Origin: Bradyrhizobium elkanii WSM2783
Lineage (GTDB): Bacteria > Pseudomonadota > Alphaproteobacteria > Rhizobiales > Xanthobacteraceae
Length of the DNA: 64,000 bases
Direction of reading: 5' to 3'
NCBI RefSeq assembly: GCF_000472865.1
Contig: NZ_AXAP01000043.1
Location: 1 to 64,000 of the forward strand
The position numbers were made by a program, and so were the translations under genes. Shown piece after piece: positions 17,851 through 25,183 of the stretch (within the stretch, counting starts at the first letter, position 1; each line of letters opens with the position of its first letter). The notes under the pieces are model-generated. The model made no database searches, was not told the origin of the DNA, and was given only the letters and a program-made list of their open reading frames with translations.

Positions 17851-18044
17851 CGCTGGAACCGCAGCCCTATCTGCTGCCCAACAAAGCGGCTCCACAGACA
17901 AGGCCAAGCTCCATTGAACTCGCGGCCCCGCTCCGATATACGGGCACTCGAGTCCGCCCGGGGGAACAGGGCATTCCGGGGCAAATCAGCCCGCCGCCTC
18001 CCGATCGTCCCGGAATTTATCGCCAATATATCAAAGGCTTAGTG

Positions 18045-18350
18045 ATGTCTTCCACATTCGAGCAGATCGCCAACATTATCGCCGAGACCTGCGATATCCC
18101 GCGCGACACGATCAAGCCGGAAAGCCACGCCATCGACGATCTGGGGATCGACAGCCTCGACTTCCTCGACATCGCCTTTGCGATCGACAAGGCGTTCGGG
18201 ATCAAGATGCCACTTGAGAAGTGGACCCAGGAAGTCAACGACGGCAAGGCCACGACCGAGCAGTACTTCGTGCTGAAGAACCTCGCTGACCGCATCGACG
18301 AACTGGTCGCGGCCAAGAACGCAGGCACGGGCACGGCGTCGGGCTCGTAA
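18045..18350 (+). CDS. acpXL: Acyl carrier protein AcpXL for lipid A very-long-chain fatty acid
   Basis: This 101-residue acyl carrier protein has the phosphopantetheine site GIDSLD at Ser37. It is longer than housekeeping AcpP, and its C-terminus (KWTQEVNDGKATTEQYFVL) is typical of AcpXL, the dedicated carrier on which the 27-hydroxyoctacosanoate-type chain of rhizobial lipid A is built. It is first in a five-gene run: acpXL, fabZXL, fabF2XL, fabF1XL, lpxXL. The ATG at 18045 immediately follows an in-frame GTG at 18042. The product should be cytosolic. Confidence 0.93.
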   Translation: MSSTFEQIANIIAETCDIPRDTIKPESHAIDDLGIDSLDFLDIAFAIDKAFGIKMPLEKWTQEVNDGKATTEQYFVLKNLADRIDELVAAKNAGTGTASGS

Positions 18351-18361
18351 CCGAGCGCCCC

Positions 18362-18835
18362 ATGCAGCTCGAATATTTCACGCTCATCGATCGCATCGTC
18401 GACCTCAACATCGGCGACAAGACGATCGTGGTGGAAGCTGACGTTCCGCAGACCAGCACGATCTTCGAGGGCCATTTCCCGGGCTATCCGATCATGCCTG
18501 GCGTGCTGCTGACGGAAGCGATGGCGCAGTCGTCCGGCTGGCTACTGCTCGGCCTGATGAAGTTCGAGCGGATGCCCTTTCTCGCGATGATCAAGGAAGC
18601 CAAGATGCGTGGCTTCGTCAACCCGGGCGAGGTACTGACGATCGAGGCCAAGGTCGAGCATGAAGGTTCGGGCTTTGCGGTGACGTCGGCCAAGGTTCGG
18701 GTAGGCAAGGAATTGAAATGCAGCGCCGATCTGACATTCCGCCACATCCCCTTCCCCCATCCCGATCTTCGCGTGCACATGGACGCGATGGCCAAGAAGA
18801 TCGGCTTTCCGCTGCAGGCGCTGACGCATGACTGA
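18362..18835 (+). CDS. fabZXL: 3-hydroxyacyl-ACP dehydratase of the lipid A VLCFA pathway
   Basis: A 157-residue hot-dog-fold dehydratase. The FabZ active-site region is FEGHFPGYPIMPGVLLTEAM, holding the catalytic histidine and, further on, the acidic residue of the partner helix. It removes water from 3-hydroxyacyl-AcpXL during chain extension. It starts 11 bp after acpXL and its end overlaps the next ketosynthase by 8 bp, showing a coupled operon. Confidence 0.9.
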   Translation: MQLEYFTLIDRIVDLNIGDKTIVVEADVPQTSTIFEGHFPGYPIMPGVLLTEAMAQSSGWLLLGLMKFERMPFLAMIKEAKMRGFVNPGEVLTIEAKVEHEGSGFAVTSAKVRVGKELKCSADLTFRHIPFPHPDLRVHMDAMAKKIGFPLQALTHD

Positions 18836-20015
18836 GCGGAAGGAAGTCTGGATCACCGGCATTGGCGTCCTTTCGTCGCTCGGCGAAGGACTGGACGCGC
18901 ATTGGGATGCGCTCAACGCCAAGCGCATCAACATCGACGACAAGCGGTTCGCGCCCTACATCGTCCATCCGCTCGCCCCCGTCAGTTTCGACGCGCAGAT
19001 CCCGAAGAAGGGCGACCAGCGCCAGATGGAAGCCTGGCAGCGCATCGGCACCTATGCTGCGGGGATGGCGCTGGATTCGGCCGGCGTCAAAGGCAATCAG
19101 GAAATCCTGTCCCGCATGGACATGATCGTCGCGGCCGGCGGCGGCGAGCGCGACCTCGCGGTCGATACGGCGATCCTGAACGCCGATGCGCGTGGCAATT
19201 TCAGCCCCGGCTTCCTCAACGAGCGGCTGATGAGCGAGCTGCGCCCGACGCTGTTCCTGGCGCAGCTCTCCAACCTGCTCGCCGGCAACATCGCCATCGT
19301 TCATGGCGTCCGCGGCACCTCGCGCACTTTCATGGGCGAGGAAGCCTCCAGCATCGATGCGGCGCGGATTGCGGTGGCGCGCATCGAGGCCGGCCAAAGC
19401 GACATTGCGCTGGTCGGCGGCGCCTATAATGGCGAACGCCTCGACCTGCTCGTCCTCTTCGAATTCGGCGACTTCAACCTGACCGGAGAGTTCACTCCGG
19501 TCTGGGCCCGCGAGAACAACAGCGGATTCGCGCTTGGTTCCGCCGGCGCGTTCCTGGTGCTGGAATCCCGTGAGCACGCCGAGGCGCGCGGCGCCAAGCC
19601 TTATGCCAAGCTCTCCAAGGTGGTCGCCGACCTCGCACAGCGTAAACAGCCGGGCGCGGTGACGAAGTCTCTGGAGGCGCTATGGTCGAAACTCGGCGTC
19701 GACGACGATGTCGGCGTGGTGGTCACCGGCGCGACCGGCGCCGAGCCCGTCACGTCAGAGGAGCGCGCGTTCCTGCGCCAGCACCAGGGCCTTGCCGTAC
19801 GCGCCACCGGAACGATGTTCGGCCACACCGTGGAGGCCCAATTCCCGCTCGGCGTTGCCCTGGCGGCGCTCTCGGTCTCACGCGGCGCGCTGTTTCCGCC
19901 GAACGATCCGACCGGCTTCGAGGTTGAAAAATCCGATCCGCCGACCCAGATTGTAGTGATGGGAACCGGTCACTGGCAGGGCGAAGGGATGGCCCTGGTT
20001 GAGGCCGTCAAGTAG
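18828..20015 (+). CDS. fabF2XL: Ketosynthase-like protein lacking the catalytic cysteine (FabF2XL)
   Basis: This 395-residue protein has the thiolase fold of beta-ketoacyl-ACP synthases (WITGIGVLSSLGEGLDAHW at the start, FGHTVEAQFPLG near the end). The nucleophile loop that normally reads TACASG is SRTFMGEEASS here, with Met169 where the cysteine should be. The NAHGT-type first histidine is also replaced (VVTGATGAEP). It therefore cannot form an acyl-enzyme by itself. By analogy with the chain-length factor of type II polyketide synthases, it probably pairs with the catalytic FabF1XL downstream. It overlaps fabZXL by 8 bp. The pairing is inferred. Confidence 0.85.
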   Translation: MTERKEVWITGIGVLSSLGEGLDAHWDALNAKRINIDDKRFAPYIVHPLAPVSFDAQIPKKGDQRQMEAWQRIGTYAAGMALDSAGVKGNQEILSRMDMIVAAGGGERDLAVDTAILNADARGNFSPGFLNERLMSELRPTLFLAQLSNLLAGNIAIVHGVRGTSRTFMGEEASSIDAARIAVARIEAGQSDIALVGGAYNGERLDLLVLFEFGDFNLTGEFTPVWARENNSGFALGSAGAFLVLESREHAEARGAKPYAKLSKVVADLAQRKQPGAVTKSLEALWSKLGVDDDVGVVVTGATGAEPVTSEERAFLRQHQGLAVRATGTMFGHTVEAQFPLGVALAALSVSRGALFPPNDPTGFEVEKSDPPTQIVVMGTGHWQGEGMALVEAVK

Positions 20016-20047
20016 GGCGCATTCGCGCGAGCATCGACGGGGGAAGC

Positions 20048-21325
20048 ATGGCGACACCACGCGATAAGTTTGGCAGGCCGATCGTTGTCGTGACCGGCAT
20101 GGGCATCGTCACATCGCTCGGCGCCGGCAAAGCCGACAATTGGGCCAAGCTCGTTGCCGGCGAATCCGGCATCAAGACGGTCACCCGTTTTCCGATCGAT
20201 GGACTGAGGACCACGATGGCGGGAACGGTGGATTTCGTCAGCGTCGATCCGTTCACCTCGACCAGTCTTTCTGAGCGCATCGCCGAAATCGCCACCGACG
20301 AAGCGCTGGCGCAATCCGGTATCGGCAGCAAGGGTGACTTTCCAGGCCCGCTCTTCCTCGCAGTTGCGCCGGTCGAGACCGAATGGCCGCAGCGGCTCGA
20401 ACTCGGGCGCACGATCGACAAGAAGGAATTCGACTACTACGACATGCTGCGTGCGAGCGGTGGGGGCAGGTTCGCCCCCTATCATGATCGCTTCATGTTC
20501 GGTTCGGTCGCAAAATACCTCGCCGAGAACTTTGGTACCAAGGGCTCGCCGATCTCGCTGTCGACCGCCTGCGCCTCCGGCGCAACCGCGATCCAGCTCG
20601 GCGTCGAGGCGATCCGTCGTGGTGAGGCGGATGCGGCGCTCTGCGTTGCAACCGACGGCTCGGTAAATCCCGAGGCCGTGGTCCGCTTCTCCCTGCTCTC
20701 CGCACTGTCGACGCAGAACGATCCGCCGCAGGCTGCCTCCAAGCCCTTCTCCAAGAATCGCGATGGCTTCGTGATGGCGGAAGGCGCCGGCGCGCTGGTG
20801 CTGGAGAGCTATGAGGCGGCCACCGCGCGCGGCGCGAGGATCCTGGGTGTCGTCGCCGGCTGCGGCGAACTGACTGATTCGTTCCACCGCACCCGCTCGA
20901 GCCCGGACGGCAAGCCGATCATCGGCTGCATGCGCAAGACGCTGGCGGACGCCGGGATGGAGCCGGAGCAGATCGACCACATCAACGCGCACGGGACAGC
21001 GACGCCCGAGAACGACAAGATGGAATATCTGACGACCTCGGCGGTCTTCGGCGAGCAGATCTCGAAGATTCCGGTGTCGTCGAACAAATCGATGGTCGGC
21101 CACACGATCTCCGCGGCCGGTGCGGTCGAGGCGGTATTCTCGCTGCTCACGCTCGAGCATCAGCGGATTCCACCGACCATCAACTATGACGTACCCGATC
21201 CGACCATTCATTTCGACGTGGTCGGCAACAAGGCGCGCGACGCCCGCGTCACTGCCGTGATGTCCAATTCGTTCGGCTTTGGCGGGCAGAACGCCTCATT
21301 GATCCTGACGCGCGAGCCGGCCTAG
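20048..21325 (+). CDS. fabF1XL: Catalytic beta-ketoacyl-ACP synthase of the lipid A VLCFA pathway (FabF1XL)
   Basis: This 425-residue FabF-type ketosynthase keeps all catalytic elements: the nucleophile in STACASGATA (Cys175), the first histidine in NAHGTATPENDK, and the second in MVGHTISAAGAVE. It condenses malonyl-ACP with acyl-AcpXL to extend the lipid A secondary chain. GGGGGAAG precedes the ATG, 32 bp after fabF2XL. The stop codon overlaps the left end of a dispersed repeat at 21324. With the non-catalytic fabF2XL product it may form a heterodimer that sets chain length. Confidence 0.92.
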   Translation: MATPRDKFGRPIVVVTGMGIVTSLGAGKADNWAKLVAGESGIKTVTRFPIDGLRTTMAGTVDFVSVDPFTSTSLSERIAEIATDEALAQSGIGSKGDFPGPLFLAVAPVETEWPQRLELGRTIDKKEFDYYDMLRASGGGRFAPYHDRFMFGSVAKYLAENFGTKGSPISLSTACASGATAIQLGVEAIRRGEADAALCVATDGSVNPEAVVRFSLLSALSTQNDPPQAASKPFSKNRDGFVMAEGAGALVLESYEAATARGARILGVVAGCGELTDSFHRTRSSPDGKPIIGCMRKTLADAGMEPEQIDHINAHGTATPENDKMEYLTTSAVFGEQISKIPVSSNKSMVGHTISAAGAVEAVFSLLTLEHQRIPPTINYDVPDPTIHFDVVGNKARDARVTAVMSNSFGFGGQNASLILTREPA

Positions 21326-21373
21326 AGCATGATCGGAAGAACTGATCTCCGGTTTTCCGAAGAGATCATGCTC
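21324..21373. repeat. Dispersed AGAGCATGATC palindrome, short form
   Basis: AGAGCATGATCGGAAG at the left and GATCATGCTC at the right enclose a CCGGTTTTCCGA core. The element spans the gap between fabF1XL (it includes the last bases of the stop codon) and lpxXL. It is a diverged copy of the elements at 36125, 32520, 39050 and 61457. Confidence 0.85.
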
Positions 21374-21399
21374 AACCAAACGCTGCGCCGCTTGTCGCG

Positions 21400-22335
21400 A
21401 TGAACCGCCTCCAGCTCCTTCGTGCCCGCGCGCGCCTTCGCGACGCCATCAAGCCCGTGGGCGAGGCGGCGGTGGGCGCGCTGACGATCGCTCTGTTGCG
21501 CACCACGCGCTGCTTCGATCCGTTCAAGACTGCCGATTTCTTCGGGCGCGCTGCGCATTTCATCGGTCGCAGGCTGCGTGAGGACCGGATCGGTCGCGAG
21601 AATCTGAAGGCCGCGTTTCCGGAAAAATCGCCTGAGGAGATCGAGAAGATCCTGGCCGGCGTCTGGGACAATCTCGGCCGCATCGGCGCCGAATTCGCCC
21701 ATCTCGACCATATCTGGGACTACGACCGCGACCATCCCGAGAACAGCCGCATCGAATTGTCGCCGCGGACCATGGAGCTGTTCGATCAGATCAGGGACGA
21801 CGGCAAGCCGGCGCTGATCTTTGCCGCGCATCTCGGCAATTGGGAATTGCCGGCGCTGGCGGCGGTTGCGCACGGGCTCGACACCGCGATTTTGTTCCGC
21901 CGGCCGAATAGCGAAGCCGCCGACCGTGCGATCGAGAAGATCCGCGCGATCAAGATGGGCACGCTGATCCCCGCCGGCCGCGACGCGCCGCTCCGGCTTG
22001 CGCAGGCGCTGCAAGACAACAAGCACGTCGCCATGCTCGTCGACCAATATCTGACCAACGGGGTCGAGGTCACCTTCTTCGGCCGCAAGACCAAGGCCAA
22101 CCCGACGCTGGCGCGGCTCCGGCGTCAAGTGGAATGCCCGATCCACGGCGCCCGCATCATCCGCCTGCCCGACAACCGCTTCCGCGGCGAGCTGTCGGAG
22201 GAAGTGAAGCCCGTGTTCGACGCGTCCGGGCAGATCGATATTCAGGGCACGATGCAGGCCGTCACCAATGTGATCGAAGGCTGGGTGCGCGAATATCCGG
22301 AACAGTGGCTCTGGCTGCACCGCCGCTGGCGGTGA
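21400..22335 (+). CDS. lpxXL: Lipid A VLCFA acyltransferase LpxXL
   Basis: A 311-residue member of the HtrB/MsbB lysophospholipid-acyltransferase family with the HX4E catalytic motif (HLGNWE, residues 144-149) and one probable N-terminal membrane anchor. As the last gene of the acpXL cluster it should transfer the very-long-chain hydroxy fatty acid from AcpXL to lipid A. LVDQYLTNGVEVTFFGRK is the usual substrate-pocket segment. In Rhizobium clusters an alcohol dehydrogenase gene normally sits just upstream; here a 75-bp gap filled by a repeat takes its place. Confidence 0.92.
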   Translation: MNRLQLLRARARLRDAIKPVGEAAVGALTIALLRTTRCFDPFKTADFFGRAAHFIGRRLREDRIGRENLKAAFPEKSPEEIEKILAGVWDNLGRIGAEFAHLDHIWDYDRDHPENSRIELSPRTMELFDQIRDDGKPALIFAAHLGNWELPALAAVAHGLDTAILFRRPNSEAADRAIEKIRAIKMGTLIPAGRDAPLRLAQALQDNKHVAMLVDQYLTNGVEVTFFGRKTKANPTLARLRRQVECPIHGARIIRLPDNRFRGELSEEVKPVFDASGQIDIQGTMQAVTNVIEGWVREYPEQWLWLHRRWR

Positions 22336-22355
22336 GCCGACTGCTGCCTTAGCGC

Positions 22356-22440
22356 GTCATTGCGAGCGTAAGCGAAGCAATCCATTGCGCCACTTGCGGA
22401 GATATGGATTGCTTCGTCGCTGCGCTGCTCGCAATGACGG
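22356..22440. repeat. REP palindrome (GTCATTGCGAGCG type)
   Basis: GTCATTGCGAGCG...GAAGCAATCCA and TGGATTGCTTC...CTCGCAATGACGG are inverted arms of a Bradyrhizobium-type REP. It lies between the convergent lpxXL and potF-like genes, where it may end transcription from both sides. Confidence 0.85.
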
Positions 22441-22452
22441 CGGCAGCGAGCC

Positions 22453-23562
22453 TCACTTCCCCGTCTTCACCCTGGTCCAGAGCCGGTTGATGATCCGCTG
22501 GGTGGCCGGGTCGCGCGCGGTGATGACGAACAGTTTCTTCTGGGTCGCTTCGTCCGGGTAGATGTCCTTGTCGTTGAGAATCTTCGGATCGATCAGCTTC
22601 TGGCTGGCCAGGTTGCCGTTGGCGTAGGACAGGAAGTTCGAGTTCTTCGCAGCGACGTCCGGCCGGTAGAGGTAGTTGATCAGCTCATAGGCCTCGGCGA
22701 CGTTCTTGGCGTCCGAAGGAATCGCGAGATTGTCGAAGAACATCTGCGCGCCCTCTTTCGGGATGGCGTAGCCGATTTCGATGCCGTTCTTGGCTTCGAC
22801 CGCGCGGCTGCGCGCCTGCATGATGTCGCCCGACCAGCCCACCACGAAGCAGATCTCGCCGGAGGCGAGCGCGCTCAGATATTCCGAGGAATGAAACTTG
22901 CGAACATAAGGCCTGATCTTGCTGACGAGGTCAGCGGCCTTCTCGAGATCGGCTTGCTTGGTGGAGTTCGGATCAATGCCGAGATAGTTCAAGGCCGCGG
23001 GCAGGATGTCGTCAGCGGAATCAAGCATATGGATGCCGCAATCCTTGAACTTCGCGAGATTCTCCGGCTTGAACACCATGTCCCAGCTATCGATTCTGGC
23101 GTCGGGGCCGAGAATCTTCTGCGTCATTTGGACGTTGTAGCCGATGCCGGTGGTGCCCCACATGTAATTGGCGGCGTAGTTGTTGCCGGGATCGTAGGTC
23201 GCGAGCTCTTTGGTCACCACCGGCCAGGCATTGGCGAGATTCGGCAGTTTCGCTTTGTCGAGCTTGAGGAAGACCTTTGCGGTGATCTGGCGCTGCAGGA
23301 AATAGCCGGTCGGCACCACGACGTCGTAGCCGGACTTGCCCGCGAGCAGCCGCGTTTCCAGCGTCTCGTTGGCATCGAAGGTGTCGTACACCACCCTGAT
23401 GCCGGTCTCCTTGGTGAAGTCCTCCAGAACACCCGGCGCCATATAGTTCGACCAATTGTAGAAATTGACCGTGCGTTCCTCGGCGCAGGCGGATGAGGAG
23501 ACGAGCAGAGCCGCGGCAAACAGGGCGGCGAGACAAATTGAATGACGGCCCTGCCCGTGCAT
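22453..23562 (-). CDS. Polyamine-type ABC transporter substrate-binding protein (PotF-like)
   Basis: This 369-residue periplasmic binding protein has a Sec signal peptide (residues 1-27, ending SSSACAEE). The mature start RTVNFYNWSNYMAPGVLEDF is characteristic of PotD/PotF spermidine/putrescine receptors; further family segments are SGYDVVVPTGYFLQRQI and NLAIPSDAKNVAEAYELINY. No permease or ATPase genes are adjacent, so it is an orphan receptor. The ATG at 23562 is 4 bp after the aminotransferase stop and is preceded by GAGGTAGAGAG; the frame further upstream is antisense to nothing and has no start signal. It shares an operon with the aminotransferase and rhodanese genes. Confidence 0.88.
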   Translation of the reverse strand: MHGQGRHSICLAALFAAALLVSSSACAEERTVNFYNWSNYMAPGVLEDFTKETGIRVVYDTFDANETLETRLLAGKSGYDVVVPTGYFLQRQITAKVFLKLDKAKLPNLANAWPVVTKELATYDPGNNYAANYMWGTTGIGYNVQMTQKILGPDARIDSWDMVFKPENLAKFKDCGIHMLDSADDILPAALNYLGIDPNSTKQADLEKAADLVSKIRPYVRKFHSSEYLSALASGEICFVVGWSGDIMQARSRAVEAKNGIEIGYAIPKEGAQMFFDNLAIPSDAKNVAEAYELINYLYRPDVAAKNSNFLSYANGNLASQKLIDPKILNDKDIYPDEATQKKLFVITARDPATQRIINRLWTRVKTGK

Positions 23563-23566
23563 CTCT

Positions 23567-24736
23567 CTACCTCTTTCGACGGTGCACCGCGTCCGACAGA
23601 CGCTCGAGCGCAGTGTCGAGGGTTGCATCCTTCTTTGCAAAGCAAAAACGTACGACCGAGGTCACCGCGTCCTTTTCGTAGAAGGCCGAGACGGGGATCG
23701 CCGCCACCTTGTAGTCGGTCACGATGCGCCGGCAGAACGCCTCGTCGGTCTCGTTGAGCCCGAGCGGAGACAGGTCGACGGTGAGGAAATAGGTACCTTG
23801 CGATTTCAGGACGGGAAAGCCGAGGCTCTCCAGTCCCTTTGTCAGCCTATCCCTGCTCCGCGCCAGATCCTTGCGCATGTCGTGAAAATACGCATCCGTC
23901 TTGCCGAGCCCATAGGCTACCGCCGCCTGCAGGTTGGGCGCGGTGGTGAAGGTAAGGAACTGATGCACCTTGGCGGCAACCCGCAGAAGCGGCGGCGCGG
24001 CGCAGACAAAACCGATCTTCCAGCCGGTGAGTGAAAAGATCTTGCCGGCGCTACCGACCTTGATGGTGCGGTCCCGCATGCCCGGCAGCGTGATCAGCGG
24101 GATGTGCTCGCGGCCATCGAAGATCACGTGCTCCCAGACCTCGTCGCAGATCGCGACCACGTCGAACTCCTGGCAGAACCGCGCCAGCAGTTCGAGGTCC
24201 TCGCGCGGATAGACCACGGCGGACGGATTGAGCGGATTGTTGAACAGCACCGCCTTGGTCTTGTGATTGAAGACGCTCCGCAGCATCTCCTCGTTCAAGC
24301 GCCAGTGCGGCGGCTCCAGCCGCAACAGGCGCGGAATGCCTCCGGCCTGACGGATGATCGGTAGATAGGAATCGTACACCGGCTGGAAGACGACCACTTC
24401 ATCGCCCGGTTCGACCACGGCCAGGATCGATGATGTCAGCGCCTCGGTGCCGCCCGAGGTCACCATGACTTCCGTCATGGGATCGAGGTCAAGTCCGTGC
24501 CAGCGGCCGTAATGGGTCGCGATCGCCTGCCTGAGCTCGGGGATGCCCATCATCGACGGGTACTGGTTGTAGCCGTTGACGGAAGCGTCCGCGGCCGCGC
24601 GGCGGATGTCTTCCGGACCGGGATCGTCCGGAAAGCCCTGGCCGAGATTGATGGCATTATTGTCGCGCGCGAGCTGCGACATCGCTTCGAAGATGGTGAC
24701 GGGAAGGTCTGCGAAGACCTTGTTCATGGAAGTCAT
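23567..24736 (-). CDS. PLP-dependent aminotransferase, class I/II
   Basis: This 389-residue fold-type I aminotransferase contains INLGQGFPDDPGPEDIRRA near the start, the AICDEVWEHVIFD cofactor aspartate segment, and SAGKIFSLTGWKIGF with the Schiff-base lysine. The pattern resembles methionine/kynurenine aminotransferases (YbdL, KAT-like); the exact amino acid cannot be read from sequence. It begins 7 bp after the rhodanese gene and ends 4 bp before the PotF-like gene. The linked rhodanese would fit sulfur amino-acid metabolism, but this is inference. Confidence 0.87.
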   Translation of the reverse strand: MTSMNKVFADLPVTIFEAMSQLARDNNAINLGQGFPDDPGPEDIRRAAADASVNGYNQYPSMMGIPELRQAIATHYGRWHGLDLDPMTEVMVTSGGTEALTSSILAVVEPGDEVVVFQPVYDSYLPIIRQAGGIPRLLRLEPPHWRLNEEMLRSVFNHKTKAVLFNNPLNPSAVVYPREDLELLARFCQEFDVVAICDEVWEHVIFDGREHIPLITLPGMRDRTIKVGSAGKIFSLTGWKIGFVCAAPPLLRVAAKVHQFLTFTTAPNLQAAVAYGLGKTDAYFHDMRKDLARSRDRLTKGLESLGFPVLKSQGTYFLTVDLSPLGLNETDEAFCRRIVTDYKVAAIPVSAFYEKDAVTSVVRFCFAKKDATLDTALERLSDAVHRRKR

Positions 24737-24743
24737 GGAAAGG

Positions 24744-25073
24744 TCAGCCGCCCGTCTTGGTCGGCAATCCCGCAGCCTTCCAGCCCAACATGCCCCCTGC
24801 CAGATGCTTGTCGTAAGGCAACCCCGCCGCCTGCGCCGCGAGCGATGCCGTCACCGAGCGCTTGCCTGAGCGGCAGGCAAACACGACCTCTTTGCCCTGC
24901 GGATCCGGAATCTCGTCCGGATCAAACGTCGACAGCGGCACGACGACGCCATCCGGATAGGCCTCAGCTGCGACCTCGTTGGGCTCGCGGACGTCGACCA
25001 GGAGATAGCGTCCATCCGCTATCCCGTTCGACACTTCCTGAGGCGTTAGATCATGCACCTTGTGGTCGGCCAC
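24744..25073 (-). CDS. Single-domain rhodanese (thiosulfate/persulfide sulfurtransferase)
   Basis: A 109-residue rhodanese domain. The start LTPQEVSNGIADGRYLLVDVREPNE is followed by the six-residue active loop CRSGKR with catalytic Cys67. A cytosolic single-domain form such as this carries persulfide sulfur between cysteine-linked pathways. It is the first gene of a three-gene minus-strand operon with the aminotransferase and the PotF-like protein (7-bp and 4-bp gaps). There are 110 bp upstream to the kup stop. Confidence 0.9.
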   Translation of the reverse strand: MADHKVHDLTPQEVSNGIADGRYLLVDVREPNEVAAEAYPDGVVVPLSTFDPDEIPDPQGKEVVFACRSGKRSVTASLAAQAAGLPYDKHLAGGMLGWKAAGLPTKTGG

Positions 25074-25183
25074 GCGCGTTCTCCAGACAATTCTTGGGCT
25101 CAGCCAGCCCCGGTTTCGGGCGCAAAGTCGCCTCTTGCGCGGGGAAAATCAAGCACCGCAAACAGCTTAGGACCGGCAAAAAG

